A stretch of 64,000 nt of DNA. Origin: Parathalassolituus penaei. GTDB taxonomy: Bacteria > Pseudomonadota > Gammaproteobacteria > Pseudomonadales > Oceanobacteraceae. The stretch lies in assembly GCF_026626885.1 (NCBI RefSeq), contig NZ_JAPNOA010000006.1, positions 1 to 64,000 of the forward strand, written 5' to 3'. The first letter of the stretch is position 1. Each line of letters begins with the position of its first letter. This document shows positions 55,554 through 64,000 of this stretch, piece after piece. The notes beneath the pieces were generated by a model. That model saw only the letters and a program-made list of their open reading frames with translations. It ran no database searches and was not told the origin of the DNA. A program made the translations under genes and the position numbers.

Positions 55554-56810
55554 TTACAGATAACGGTGAACGGACAGACCTTCAGTGCTGATGTCGGTAG
55601 CACGTTCGTTCACGATGTCGGCCAGCAGGCGTGCAGAGCCCTGGGACATGGTCCAGCCCAGAGTGCCGTGACCGGTGTTCATGTACAGTTTCTTGACCGG
55701 AGTCTTGCCAATCACCGGTACAGAATCCGGAGTCATTGGGCGCAGACCACACCAGAATTCGGCGTTTTCCACATCACCAGCACCCGGGAACAGGTCGCTG
55801 ACTACAAATTCCGCTGGCTTGCGACGGGAGTCTTTCAGGCTCAGGTCGAAAGAAGCGATCTCGGCAGTACCACCCACACGAATACGGTTGTCGAAACGGG
55901 TTACCGCCACCTTGAAGGCTTCGTCCATTACGGTGGACTGTGGAGCCTTGCTTTCGTCGATGATTGGCAGGGTCAGGGAGTAACCCTTCATCGGGTAAAC
56001 CGGCAGATTGATGCCCAGTGGTTTGACCAGCAGCGGGGAGTAGCTGCCCATACACACCACGTAAGCGTCTGCCGTCAGACGACCAGCAGATGTCACCACC
56101 GCTTGGATTTCGTTGTCGCGGTGTTCCAGCGCACGAATGTCGGTGTTCATCATAAATTTCACGCCAATGGCCTTACAGGCATCTGCCAGACCCTGGGTGA
56201 ACTTGCGGCAATCGCCAGTACCGTCGTTCGGGAACATCAGACCGCCCACAAACTTCTCGGATACGTTGGCCAGAGCTGGTTCAAACTTGATACAGGTAGC
56301 GTGGTCGATCACCGAGTGTTCAACGCCACACTCACGCAGGGACGCCAGGTCGGCACCGATGGAGTCCATCTTCTGCTGGTCACGGAACAGCTCGATGGTG
56401 CCTTGCTTGCGCTGGTCGTAGTGAATCGGGCAAACCTGTTCCAGGTCTTCGAAGCACTGACGGCTGTATTCAGAGATACGCAGCATGCGGTTCTTGTTCA
56501 CGCGGTACGCATCTTCAGTGCACTGGCCCAGCATTTTCAGCATCCAGCCAGCGGTGTGAGCGTTCATGGCAGAAGAGCTGACCAGGATTGGAGCCAGGTC
56601 TTGCATCATCCACTTGATCGCCTTGAACGGAATGCCAGGAGCGGCCCATGGATTGGTGTAACCATAAGACAGCATACCGGCGTTACCATAACTGGTTTCA
56701 TCGGCAACACCGTCCTGACGGTCAACCACAGTCACCTCGTGACCGGACTTGGCCAGATACCAGGCGGATGACACACCGAGAACCCCTGCACCCAACACAA
56801 CAATTTTCAT
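55554..56810 (-). CDS. dadA: D-amino acid dehydrogenase DadA
   Basis: The 418-residue FAD enzyme oxidises D-alanine and other D-amino acids at the membrane, passing electrons to the quinone pool. The N terminus MKIVVLGAGVLGVSSAWYLA is the Rossmann motif. YGNAGMLSYGYTNPWAAPGI near 45 and the C-terminal GLRPMTPDSVPVIGKTPV with YMNTGHGTLGWTMSQGSAR are typical. It is the first gene of the dad operon and is divergent from dadR. Confidence 0.94.
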   Translation of the reverse strand: MKIVVLGAGVLGVSSAWYLAKSGHEVTVVDRQDGVADETSYGNAGMLSYGYTNPWAAPGIPFKAIKWMMQDLAPILVSSSAMNAHTAGWMLKMLGQCTEDAYRVNKNRMLRISEYSRQCFEDLEQVCPIHYDQRKQGTIELFRDQQKMDSIGADLASLRECGVEHSVIDHATCIKFEPALANVSEKFVGGLMFPNDGTGDCRKFTQGLADACKAIGVKFMMNTDIRALEHRDNEIQAVVTSAGRLTADAYVVCMGSYSPLLVKPLGINLPVYPMKGYSLTLPIIDESKAPQSTVMDEAFKVAVTRFDNRIRVGGTAEIASFDLSLKDSRRKPAEFVVSDLFPGAGDVENAEFWCGLRPMTPDSVPVIGKTPVKKLYMNTGHGTLGWTMSQGSARLLADIVNERATDISTEGLSVHRYL

Positions 56811-57011
56811 AATTCACGCTCTCACACGCTGAAGGGAGTAGAAGCCCGGCAGGCATACCCTCGCCGTGGCTTGATCATTAAGTTAATTCTAGTCACCAAC
56901 CCATAGATTTACCCTTTGATTTTGGCTTAAATACAGGAGATTCCACTGCACAATAAAAACCAAGCAGTGTATACAACCAAAACACGATCAATCCTGACAA
57001 AGAGCTCAGCC

Positions 57012-57500
57012 ATGCCCAAAACCACCGATGGTCGCACTCGCCCACTCGATCGCCTCGACAAACGCATCCTCACCGAATTACAGAAAGACGGCCGCATCAG
57101 TTACGTCGAACTGGCCGACCGCATTGGCCTCAGTTCCACCCCCTGTATGGAGCGGGTGAAACGTCTGGAAAAAGAAGGCTACATCATGGGATACCACGCC
57201 CGCCTGAACCCACAGATGCTGGGTTACAACATGCTGGTGTTTGTGGAAATATCCCTTTCCTATCAGTCTCCGGATGCGTTCCAGAAGTTCAACCAGGCGG
57301 TGGAGCTACTGCCCTATTTGCTGGAATGTCATCTGGTTTCCGGTGATGCCGACTATCTGATCAAGGCGCGTATCAACGACATGTCGGAATACCGCGCGCT
57401 GCTTGGCGACATGCTGCTGACCCTGCCCGGTGTGAAGAACTCGAAGAGTTATATTGTGATGGAGGAGGTAAAAGAGACCTCCTGGCTGCCAGTGAAATAA
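57012..57500 (+). CDS. dadR: Lrp/AsnC-family regulator DadR
   Basis: The 162-residue protein has an N-terminal helix-turn-helix (residues 12-58: LDRLDKRILTELQKDGRISY) and a C-terminal RAM ligand domain (GYNMLVFVEISLSYQSPDAF ... GVKNSKSYIVMEEVKETSW). It is divergent from dadA, the arrangement in pseudomonads where DadR activates dadAX in response to alanine. The frame is open upstream to 56967, but ATG 57012 fits the family. Confidence 0.9.
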   Translation: MPKTTDGRTRPLDRLDKRILTELQKDGRISYVELADRIGLSSTPCMERVKRLEKEGYIMGYHARLNPQMLGYNMLVFVEISLSYQSPDAFQKFNQAVELLPYLLECHLVSGDADYLIKARINDMSEYRALLGDMLLTLPGVKNSKSYIVMEEVKETSWLPVK

Positions 57501-57580
57501 ACCAGCCGCCTGTCGGTAATGCGATCAGTTAAGCCCCCGTCGGCATTCTTAAACATCGTTACCGCATCGGTTGGTCACGA

Positions 57581-57840
57581 TCTGCTCGGCTTGTTAATTG
57601 GCTCTACCGTATGCCCTCATGGGGGACCTTGTCCCCCGGCCGGGCGGGCCTCCCCCTGCTTTTGCCCGACTGGGCTCGTGTTCCCGGTATTCACCGACAA
57701 CGGCATTTCGACCCCGACCCGATGGCACGTCCCTGTGCCAACGGGCCTTGCGGGGCATCCATGCCCCGGCGGGGTCGGCCGTTGCGGTGAATACCGGCTC
57801 GCCCAGATGGGCATTGGGCAGCCAGCTGCGCTGGGCTAAT
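57581..57840 (-). repeat. Structured intergenic repeat, copy 5 (inverted)
   Basis: This copy is on the opposite strand to the others. Its outer stem is CCGGTATTCACCG (57684-57696) with CGGTGAATACCGG (57785-57797), perfect over 13 bases. The upper hairpin pairs GGCCCG with CGGGTC on the element strand, needing one G-U pair. Hairpins GGGGCAT/ATGCCCC and GGGGGAC/GTCCCCC are retained. No heptamer tract or REP flanks it. Confidence 0.85.
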
Positions 57841-57920
57841 TCGGAAATCAATGATCAGGTTGTTTAAAAGTCCTTAACTGATCGGCATTAGCCGCCTGTC
57901 GGCGCATTCACTGCAGAAAC

Positions 57921-57958
57921 AAAAAAAATCAGGCCGGGAAAACCCGGCCTGATTTTTT
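57921..57958. terminator. Bidirectional terminator
   Basis: TCAGGCCGGG and CCCGGCCTGA form a 10-base stem with an AAAA loop, with eight A before and six T after. It ends the CAA-protein gene on the minus strand and any dadR read-through on the plus. Confidence 0.88.
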
Positions 57959-57992
57959 AACCCGTCAGAGATTGGTTACTGACGTTGGTCGA

Positions 57993-59963
57993 TTAGCACT
58001 TCTTGCCAGACTGCTGAGTCTTGGAAGAGGTCTGCTGCTGGGAGCCAGACTTCTTGTCATCACATGGCTGCTTGCTGTTGGTGTTGGAAGAAGACTGCTT
58101 CTTGTCATCACATGGCTGCTTGCTGCTGGTGTTGGAAGAAGACTGCTTCTTGTCATCACATGGCTGTTTGCTGTTGTTCTTGGAAGAAGACTGCTGGGAA
58201 CCAGACTTCTTGTCATCACATGGCTTGCCGTTTTTACCAGAAGACTGCTGCTGACCACCGTTGTGGGAACCGGAATTGTGGGAACCGGAGTTGTGACCCC
58301 ACTTGGAACCGGACTTCTTGTCATCATCACATGGCTGCTTGGTACCCGTTGAACCACCGGTAGAACCGCCAGTTGAGCCGCCGGTAGAACCACCAGTTGA
58401 ACCAGTGCTGCCATCGGAACCACCGTTAGAGGTGTCAGAGCCAGAACCGTTGTCAGAACCGGTGTTGGTGTCGTCAGAACCAGTATTGGTGTCGTCAGAA
58501 CCAGTGTTGGTATCAGAACCAGTGTTGGTGTCAGAACCAGTGTTGGTGTCAGAACCAGTGTTGGTGTCAGAACCAGTGTTGGTATCAGAACCAGTGTTGG
58601 TGTCAGAACCAGTGTTGGTGTCAGAACCGCCGGTTGGCGTGGTTACCACGGTACAACCGGTGCTATCAACCACGTCACCAGACGGAGTAGCAGTACACTG
58701 GTCAACATCGTTGGTTACGCCATCAGCATCATCATCCAACTGACTGGCGGCACAACCATTGGTATTTACAGCAGCACCAGCAGCGGTATTGGCACACTGG
58801 TCGACATCATCGGCAACACCATCGTTGTCGGTGTCAGTTACAACAGTACAGCCGGTGGCATCAACTGCATCACCAGAGGCAGTGGCTGGACACTGGTCAA
58901 CATCGTTGGTTACGCCATCAGCGTCGTCATCCAGCTGGCTGGCACCACAACCGTTACCATCAACCGCTTCACCGGCTGGAGTATTGCTGCACTGGTCAAC
59001 GTCATCAGCAATACCGTCAGCATCTTCATCCAGAGCTTCACCACCATCCCCCAAACCAGTTGCAATGGCAGACAGGTCACCGGCGAATGGAACATGGTTG
59101 ATCTGCATGCCGCCGTTCCAGGAGAACGCGAACAGGTGACCACGAATCACACCTTGAGGGTTAATAACGTCGGCACCAGGCGCCAGAATAGTACCTTCAA
59201 CCGATACGCCACCCAGAGTCAGGGAAGTGGCTTCGTAGAAGTTGTACACCACGCGGTCAGCCACGTTGGACAGGGACTGCATGCCCATGTTGGTCAGACC
59301 AGTAGCAGTACCACTGATGTTGAAAACATAAGTGGCATCCGCCGGGGCACAGGACAGGTCAACACTGAAGGTATTGGCATCCAGTACCTGGGTGCCGTCG
59401 AGGTCAAATACCTGCAGGCTGTCAGTACAGTTGGCAGTCATGTACAGACCGCCCCACTGAGACACGCTTTCAGTGTTGGCTGGCAGGTTGGCCAGAGCTG
59501 CAGAAGTGCTCAGCAGCTGGGTAGCCACGGCACTGAAATCCACTGGCAGCGGCGCTACGTTACCGTATACGGCATAACCACTCCCCAGACCACTGACCAC
59601 ATCAGCGGTCACGTTGCTGGTATCACCACCGGCAACAATATCGCCACCGTAAACAGCACCGTTCTGGTAAGACACATCACCACCGGCAACCAGCGCAGGA
59701 CCGCTAGTACCGTTCTGGGTCAGCAGACCAACGCTGTAACCTGACAGGTTAACGTTGCCACCTACAGCCAGCTTGCCTTCTACGTCCGAGTATTGAGCGG
59801 TGAAATCCTTGAATACCAGCGCGTTGAAGTATTGGGCAACACCGAAGGCATTACCGGCTTCAACACTGTGTGGGTACTCAGCAGCCACTACTGGAGCAGC
59901 AGCGCCAGCAATAACCAGATTGGTGAGAACCAGACCGAACGAAACGCGAACGTCTTTAAGCAT
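57993..59963 (-). CDS. Secreted choice-of-anchor-A protein with calcium-binding and low-complexity repeats
   Basis: The 656-residue protein has a signal peptide (cleaved after VVAA near 28). A choice-of-anchor A (CAA) domain spans about 35-295 (AFGVAQYFNALVFKDFTAQY, LAVGGNVNLSGYSVG). Four thrombospondin type 3-like calcium repeats lie at about 310-440 (DEDADGIADDVDQC and similar), each with cysteine. A Gly-Ser-Asp-Thr-Asn repeat and a Gly-Gly-Ser-Thr repeat follow, then a Lys/Ser/Gln-rich tail with five copies of a PCDDDKK or PCDDKK motif, ending GKKC. It is probably an exported adhesin or matrix protein, perhaps a type II secretion client. A CRP-like site lies upstream. Confidence 0.85.
   Translation of the reverse strand: MLKDVRVSFGLVLTNLVIAGAAAPVVAAEYPHSVEAGNAFGVAQYFNALVFKDFTAQYSDVEGKLAVGGNVNLSGYSVGLLTQNGTSGPALVAGGDVSYQNGAVYGGDIVAGGDTSNVTADVVSGLGSGYAVYGNVAPLPVDFSAVATQLLSTSAALANLPANTESVSQWGGLYMTANCTDSLQVFDLDGTQVLDANTFSVDLSCAPADATYVFNISGTATGLTNMGMQSLSNVADRVVYNFYEATSLTLGGVSVEGTILAPGADVINPQGVIRGHLFAFSWNGGMQINHVPFAGDLSAIATGLGDGGEALDEDADGIADDVDQCSNTPAGEAVDGNGCGASQLDDDADGVTNDVDQCPATASGDAVDATGCTVVTDTDNDGVADDVDQCANTAAGAAVNTNGCAASQLDDDADGVTNDVDQCTATPSGDVVDSTGCTVVTTPTGGSDTNTGSDTNTGSDTNTGSDTNTGSDTNTGSDTNTGSDTNTGSDDTNTGSDDTNTGSDNGSGSDTSNGGSDGSTGSTGGSTGGSTGGSTGGSTGTKQPCDDDKKSGSKWGHNSGSHNSGSHNGGQQQSSGKNGKPCDDKKSGSQQSSSKNNSKQPCDDKKQSSSNTSSKQPCDDKKQSSSNTNSKQPCDDKKSGSQQQTSSKTQQSGKKC
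58340..58625 (-). repeat. Low-complexity coding repeats in the CAA protein
   Basis: The DNA repeats encode about nine GSDTNT or GSDDTNT hexa/heptapeptides followed by GGST tetrapeptides. The nucleotide units are almost identical (GTTGGTGTCAGAACCAGT), so recent expansion is likely. Confidence 0.85.
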
Positions 59964-60314
59964 CTGTGTGTCCTGGGGTTACGTAGTGTAAAAATTGTGA
60001 GAAATTTTGTGATGAAGTTCACATATTGTCTCAAGATGGGCGCCACGATAACGTTTCCTGACAGATTACACAATTGCCAACATTCCATAATTTTACTGAC
60101 ATATCCGCGTGATCAGGACTTTTATGACAGGACAATACTACATTCCGAGCCAGATTATTTTCCATACACTTCTTTTTGATCTAGTCTCGCCTCCGTCAAA
60201 AGTACTGACGCCAAAACAACCCGCATTCAACCTGACACTATCGGACCAAATGCGTCAAAAAGGCGTATAGCGTCTTCGTCAATCCAATGACACAAATGCT
60301 CAAAAAACGTGCAC
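59964..60314. other. AT-rich promoter region upstream of the CAA protein
   Basis: About 350 bases with no gene. It contains the CRP-like palindrome at 60008. Its right end runs into the terminator of the convergent side. No other feature is supported. Confidence 0.5.
60008..60023. promoter_or_regulatory. CRP/Vfr-like binding site
   Basis: TGTGATGAAGTTCACA is a perfect TGTGA-N6-TCACA match. Its centre lies about 50 bases upstream of the CAA-protein start codon. That suggests cAMP-dependent control, though activation or repression depends on the unknown transcription start. Confidence 0.55.
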
Positions 60315-60341
60315 AAAAAAGCCCCAACGAGGGGCTTTTTT
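60315..60341 (-). terminator. Terminator of the LLM oxidoreductase gene
   Basis: AAAAAAGCCCC and GGGGCTTTTTT form a symmetric hairpin usable in both directions, 35 bases beyond the stop at 60376. Confidence 0.85.
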
Positions 60342-60375
60342 GCTATTCATTTTTGAGATAGAGACTAATCCTTAA

Positions 60376-61383
60376 TCAGAGCATACCGGCCAGCAGACGG
60401 TAACTGTCCATTCGTGCCTGCTGACTCCAGGTGACGGTGACCAGAGCCACCTCCTGACAGTCAAATGCCGACGCCAGTGTCCGGATTTCATCCATACAAC
60501 GCTGTGGCGAACCAATGGTGTAACCCGCTTCGATGTGATCGAACATCGCCTGCTGCGATTTCGACAATTGCTGATAACGGTCCCGCACCTGTTCCGGAGT
60601 CAGGAAATCCTCGCGCAGACCAGATTGTGCCGCTAATTTGCGGTAAACCGCCGTTCCCGCCACCAGCCTTGCTTCTTCGTCCGAATCCGCACAGATACAG
60701 GCAATTGCCAGCATGCGGTTGCCTTTGCCCTCATGGCCAGCCTCACGCCACTGGGCGTCATATTCGGCAAAAATATCCGGTTTGCAGTTGTCAGGATCAA
60801 TAAAGCGCGCCAGCGCCAGGTTGTAACCCAGATGGCCGGCCAGACCGGCGCTGCCACCACTCGACCCCAGCATCCACAACTCCGGAGTCGGCTCGTTATC
60901 GGGCATTACCCGCAGGCTGTGAAACGGGTTCTGGTCTGGCAGACCATCACGCAGAAAACCGGACAACATCTGTGCCTGCTGCGGGTAAAGATCACCATGA
61001 TGAGGGCTGTAAGGAAAGGCTAACGCTCGTGAGGCAAGGCCGGTACCACCCGGTGCCCGCCCTACCCCAAGATCAATCCGGTCCGGGTACAGGGTCGCCA
61101 GCATCCGGAAACATTCGGCAACCTTGTAAGGGCTATAGTGCGACAGCATCACGCCGCCGCTGCCAATGCGCATACGACGGGTTACCGCCGCCACGGCCCC
61201 CACCATGATTTCCGGGCAAGGGTTGGCAAAATGCTGGCTGTCATGATGTTCGGCCACCCAATAACGGTGATAACCCAGCTCGTCACAGAGACGCGCCAGC
61301 TCCAGCGTCAGATGGGGTGCCTGCTGTTTGCTGTGTGATCCATGTACCGGTGACTGGTCCACAACGGACAAACGGATATTCAT
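60376..61383 (-). CDS. LLM-class flavin-dependent oxidoreductase
   Basis: The 335-residue protein is a luciferase-like (beta/alpha)8 flavin enzyme. The N terminus LSVVDQSPVHGS, HRYWVAEHHDSQHFANPCPE and RIDLGVGRAPGGTG are characteristic of the YhbW/alkanal-type group of LLM enzymes. The substrate is unknown; family members use FMNH2 supplied by a separate reductase. It begins with ATG 61383 and follows the unknown amt partner gene by about 170 bases. Confidence 0.9.
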   Translation of the reverse strand: MNIRLSVVDQSPVHGSHSKQQAPHLTLELARLCDELGYHRYWVAEHHDSQHFANPCPEIMVGAVAAVTRRMRIGSGGVMLSHYSPYKVAECFRMLATLYPDRIDLGVGRAPGGTGLASRALAFPYSPHHGDLYPQQAQMLSGFLRDGLPDQNPFHSLRVMPDNEPTPELWMLGSSGGSAGLAGHLGYNLALARFIDPDNCKPDIFAEYDAQWREAGHEGKGNRMLAIACICADSDEEARLVAGTAVYRKLAAQSGLREDFLTPEQVRDRYQQLSKSQQAMFDHIEAGYTIGSPQRCMDEIRTLASAFDCQEVALVTVTWSQQARMDSYRLLAGML

Positions 61384-61555
61384 ACGGACTCCCGAACTAA
61401 AATTAACATGTTAACTAAAGTACAGATCCGTTGAAACGCACCTGTCTGATGTCAGCCGGAATTGTCGGGGATCAGCCAGCCCACGGCCACCTTGTACAGC
61501 AAGAAATCCGCCCCGCTTGCGAGAATACAAAATCCTGAATCCGGGTTCGCCAACC

Positions 61556-62224
61556 TCAGCGATGCACCAGCAGCAGGCGCGGGTCAGCGGCCAGCTCGGC
61601 CGCCACGGCAATCTTCATTGCCTGCGCCAGATAACGATCGGCAACAACCGGCCCAAGCTGTTCACACATGCCCACGTACACCAGATTGAGCATGTTACGC
61701 AGCATATCCAATGGAGCCTGAATAGCTTCACTATGACGCCCGCCACTTGCCCATTGGGTAAAGGCATATACCAGATCAGGAGGCATGTTCTGAAACTGGG
61801 CTTCACGCTCTGCATAAATAATCACGTGACGCCAGGCCGACTCATCCACCTGCCGATGTAACTGGCTGATCACCAGTAAAAATCCCTCCTCCAGCTTGTC
61901 GTCGACCGGGTCAAGCACCTCGATATGCGCCTTATCCTGTGACACACCATGACGCTCTCGATATTGTTGCATCTGCGCCAATGGGTCAGGTTTTAGAGTA
62001 TCTCCGTCCCCCATTAACAGACCTATCAATTGTCGATACAGCACCGGACGCTGTTCGGCAATAGCGCGTATATGTCGACATTCGTTAAAGAAAGCGTTCA
62101 GTTCAAATTGGGAACGGTCAGCGTAGCCGTCCTGCCAGGCCCACATGGCTTTCCACAAATCATCACCCTGTACGACCGAGCTGAGGGTGGTGAAAACCGC
62201 CCGTCGCTTCTTGTCTATGTTCAT
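61556..62224 (-). CDS. Hypothetical protein cotranscribed with the ammonium transporter
   Basis: The 222-residue soluble protein is helical and acidic, with no signal peptide. It begins MNIDKKRRAVFTTLSSVVQG and ends with SPLLL-like ADPRLLLVHR. It starts 12 bases after the amt stop, with AGAGAG upstream, so it is almost certainly in the amt operon. That slot is normally held by glnK, whose small PII protein controls Amt; this protein is unrelated in length and sequence. The family is not recognised. Confidence 0.65.
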   Translation of the reverse strand: MNIDKKRRAVFTTLSSVVQGDDLWKAMWAWQDGYADRSQFELNAFFNECRHIRAIAEQRPVLYRQLIGLLMGDGDTLKPDPLAQMQQYRERHGVSQDKAHIEVLDPVDDKLEEGFLLVISQLHRQVDESAWRHVIIYAEREAQFQNMPPDLVYAFTQWASGGRHSEAIQAPLDMLRNMLNLVYVGMCEQLGPVVADRYLAQAMKIAVAAELAADPRLLLVHR

Positions 62225-62236
62225 GCTTTCTCTCTC

Positions 62237-63571
62237 TTACAAACGATGCCAGGTCTGGTCTTTGTGGAATTCCGGGTAACCCACCTCGTCGTGTTCGGAA
62301 AAATCCAGCCCCTGTTGCTCCTCGCCGGTCGACACCCTCAAGCCCATGGTCTTGTGAATCAGGAAAAACACTAGTAATGCTCCAAAAAATGCCCACACAA
62401 ATGCTGCCAACACGCCAACCAGTTGCACCACCAGTTGGCCCGGATCAAACAGCTTGCCCGTCTGGAACAGACCGACCGCCAGAGTGCCCCAAACGCCGGC
62501 AAATCCATGCACCGGCACTGCGCCTACCACATCATCCAGGTGCATACGCTCCATCCAGCTCGCTCCGAGCACGGATATAACTCCAGCCAACAAACCGGTG
62601 ACGATGGCAAACGGCGGCTCCATCACGGCACAACCAGCGGTAATTCCGACCAGCCCGGCAATACTGCCGTTCACCGTGGCAGTTAATAACACCGGTCGAG
62701 CACTGACCCGGGAAGTCAGTACTGCACCAATGGCTCCCGCAGCAGCGGCCAGCTGGGTGTTTAATACAATCAGACCAACATCAGCACTGGCGGCCAGGGT
62801 GCTGCCACCATTAAATCCAAACCAGCCCAGCCACAGGATAAAACCACCCAGCGCCACCAGAGACAGGTTATGGCCGGGAATCTGACGCGAGCTGCCATCT
62901 TCTGGCGAAAAACGCCCGGTGCGCGGCCCCAGCACCAGAATACCGGCAAGGGCACACCAGGCACCAACCGAATGCACAACGGTGGAGCCAGCAAAATCGA
63001 TAAAGCCAAGCTTCGCCAGCCAACCACCACCACCGTATAACCCTCCCCAGACCCAGCTGCCAAATACCGGATAAATCAGCGCAGCCAGCACACAGGCAGC
63101 GATCAGATAAGCGTCATAACGAGTCCGTTCGGCCATGGCACCACTGCAAATGGTGATCGCAGTGGCAGCGAACATGGTCTGGAACAGTAACACCGTGTAA
63201 TCCCATTGCGCCAAATGCGACGGCATAAAGTGGCTGGTACCAATCCAGCCGCTGTTGTTGTGGCCAAACATCAGGCCAAACCCAACCAGCCAGAACACTA
63301 ATGTCCCCAGGCAGGCATCCAGGTAGTTTTTCATCATGACGTTCACAGAGTTCTTGGAGCGCGACATGCCCGACTCCAGCAAGGCAAAACCGGCCTGCAT
63401 AAAAAACACCAGAGCAGCGGCTGTTACCACCCAGGTAGTATCCAGCGCCAGCGTACTACTGCCAGCGGCGTCTTCGGCCACCTCCTCCGCTGCAGCCCAC
63501 GCCCCGTTAGCCAGCAAACAGGCCAAAATCCCCATCATCAGCGGTCCTGATCCGATACGACTGTTCAACAC
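62237..63571 (-). CDS. amt: Ammonium transporter (Amt family)
   Basis: The 444-residue protein has a signal-like first segment (cleaved after AWA near 24) and eleven membrane helices. The Amt signature includes FFMQAGFALLESGMSRSKNS, VLLFQTMFAATAITICSGAM, and the twin histidines in DFAGSTVVHSVGAWCALAG and PVHGFAGVWGTLA. It imports ammonium, or senses it. GTG 63571 is chosen because GGGGAG lies 7 bases upstream; several upstream ATGs have no such site. No glnK precedes it here. Confidence 0.92.
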   Translation of the reverse strand: MLNSRIGSGPLMMGILACLLANGAWAAAEEVAEDAAGSSTLALDTTWVVTAAALVFFMQAGFALLESGMSRSKNSVNVMMKNYLDACLGTLVFWLVGFGLMFGHNNSGWIGTSHFMPSHLAQWDYTVLLFQTMFAATAITICSGAMAERTRYDAYLIAACVLAALIYPVFGSWVWGGLYGGGGWLAKLGFIDFAGSTVVHSVGAWCALAGILVLGPRTGRFSPEDGSSRQIPGHNLSLVALGGFILWLGWFGFNGGSTLAASADVGLIVLNTQLAAAAGAIGAVLTSRVSARPVLLTATVNGSIAGLVGITAGCAVMEPPFAIVTGLLAGVISVLGASWMERMHLDDVVGAVPVHGFAGVWGTLAVGLFQTGKLFDPGQLVVQLVGVLAAFVWAFFGALLVFFLIHKTMGLRVSTGEEQQGLDFSEHDEVGYPEFHKDQTWHRL

Positions 63572-64000
63572 GTTTTGTCTCCCCGCACCTTTACCTGAAG
63601 GATGTCTGTTGTTCTCCATATTGGTTACAGCAAGGGATATGCCCTGCATCTCATCAATGGTCACCTCCAGTCCGATATTAATAATCACCAGCCATATGAC
63701 CGGAATGTCCATCCAATAAATACCGTGAAATTAAAAGTTGCCTGCACCAGCACGGAACAAACGCCAATCAGTTGCAGTGACAGCTGTTGATTCAGCTCAA
63801 TTGCCTGTCAGGACATACCAAGTGCCATGCTCCATGAGCATGCGTGCTGCACTCACCCTGCACATTTAGAGGTCAGTTCATTGATAAACGTGCCCAATTA
63901 CGACCTTCTGATCACTTATTGGTCCACATTGGCAATATTCATAATTCCATTTCACGCACCGCACCGGGCAATTGATTCGCTATATAGTTCGCTATATAAC
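63572..64000. other. Promoter region of amt; window edge
   Basis: No gene is supported. A clear sigma-54 site was not found. The right edge carries a direct repeat TTCGCTATATA twice (about 63976-63998). Confidence 0.45.
63976..63998. repeat. Tandem TTCGCTATATA direct repeat
   Basis: The 11-base word TTCGCTATATA occurs twice, one base apart. Each contains the palindrome CTATATAG (with its next base). It may be an operator for a gene to the right, outside the window. Confidence 0.45.

Noticed and set aside
63720-63860. Sigma-54 promoter for amt
   Set aside because: A TGGCAC half-site is present, but the matching GC element is not at the right spacing.

Overview
The window looks like a chromosomal segment of a marine gammaproteobacterium close to the Oceanospirillaceae (Thalassolituus/Oceanobacter-like). 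This is inferred from gene order and protein style, not from a database search. Supporting signs are the order lptD-surA-pdxA-rsmA-apaG-apaH-glpE, the divergent amgK-murU pair, the prkA-yeaH-spoVR trio, a FadB-type beta-oxidation complex, and a type II secretion gspN-gspC-gspD block. No tRNA, rRNA, prophage or CRISPR array was recognised.

Layout. 1-1.3 kb is an AT-rich accessory patch with a truncated REP-associated (Y1) transposase and decayed ORFs. 1.4-11.3 kb carries a LysR regulator divergent from a MobA-like aromatic hydroxylase, an NfsA-type nitroreductase, an unknown protein coupled to an outer-membrane barrel, an SMR transporter, a DmeF-like metal exporter with a very long His-Asp loop, an aspartoacylase-like hydrolase and a short MscS-like protein. 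11.3-11.5 kb is an array of REP palindromes. 11.6-20.2 kb is a fatty-acid oxidation block: ETF-QO, acyl-CoA dehydrogenase, fadB and a thiolase, with a divergent AraC regulator. 20.2-21.4 kb is a gene-free repeat cluster. 21.5-28 kb holds a lipoprotein, a MITE-like element, class I fumarase, a coiled-coil membrane protein, sodB, maf and small proteins. 28.2-36 kb has the secretin operon, a GIY-YIG protein, a hemolysin III protein, arfB, djlA, murU and amgK. 36.1-43.3 kb is the lptD-to-glpE operon, and 43.7-48.5 kb is prkA-yeaH-spoVR. 49.5-57.5 kb is an amine/amino-acid module: an omega-aminotransferase, gabD and a PotF-like binding protein, then alr-ridA-dadA with the divergent regulator dadR. 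58-60 kb encodes a large secreted choice-of-anchor-A protein with calcium-binding and low-complexity repeats. 60.4-63.6 kb has an LLM flavin oxidoreductase and an ammonium transporter cotranscribed with an unknown protein.

How the genes work together. The fad genes and ETF-QO form one electron path: acyl-CoA dehydrogenase to ETF to ETF-QO to ubiquinone, with FadB and thiolase finishing each cycle. The omega-aminotransferase, GabD and the PotF-like protein fit polyamine/GABA uptake and breakdown to succinate. Two of these genes share a duplicated upstream sequence. DadA, Alr and RidA degrade alanine through D-alanine while RidA removes reactive imines. LptD and SurA (outer-membrane assembly) face AmgK and MurU (peptidoglycan sugar recycling).

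The most unusual content is non-coding. An approximately 260-290 bp structured repeat occurs five times (three at 20.3-21.3 kb, one at 49.0 kb, one inverted at 57.6 kb). Its copies differ by base changes that preserve pairing in long stems. Most copies are bordered by tandem heptanucleotide tracts, and two are preceded by a GTAG-type REP palindrome, the same palindrome that forms the 11.3 kb array. A fragment of the kind of transposase that moves REPs lies at the left edge of the window. I do not recognise this structured repeat; it is the best candidate for something undescribed here.
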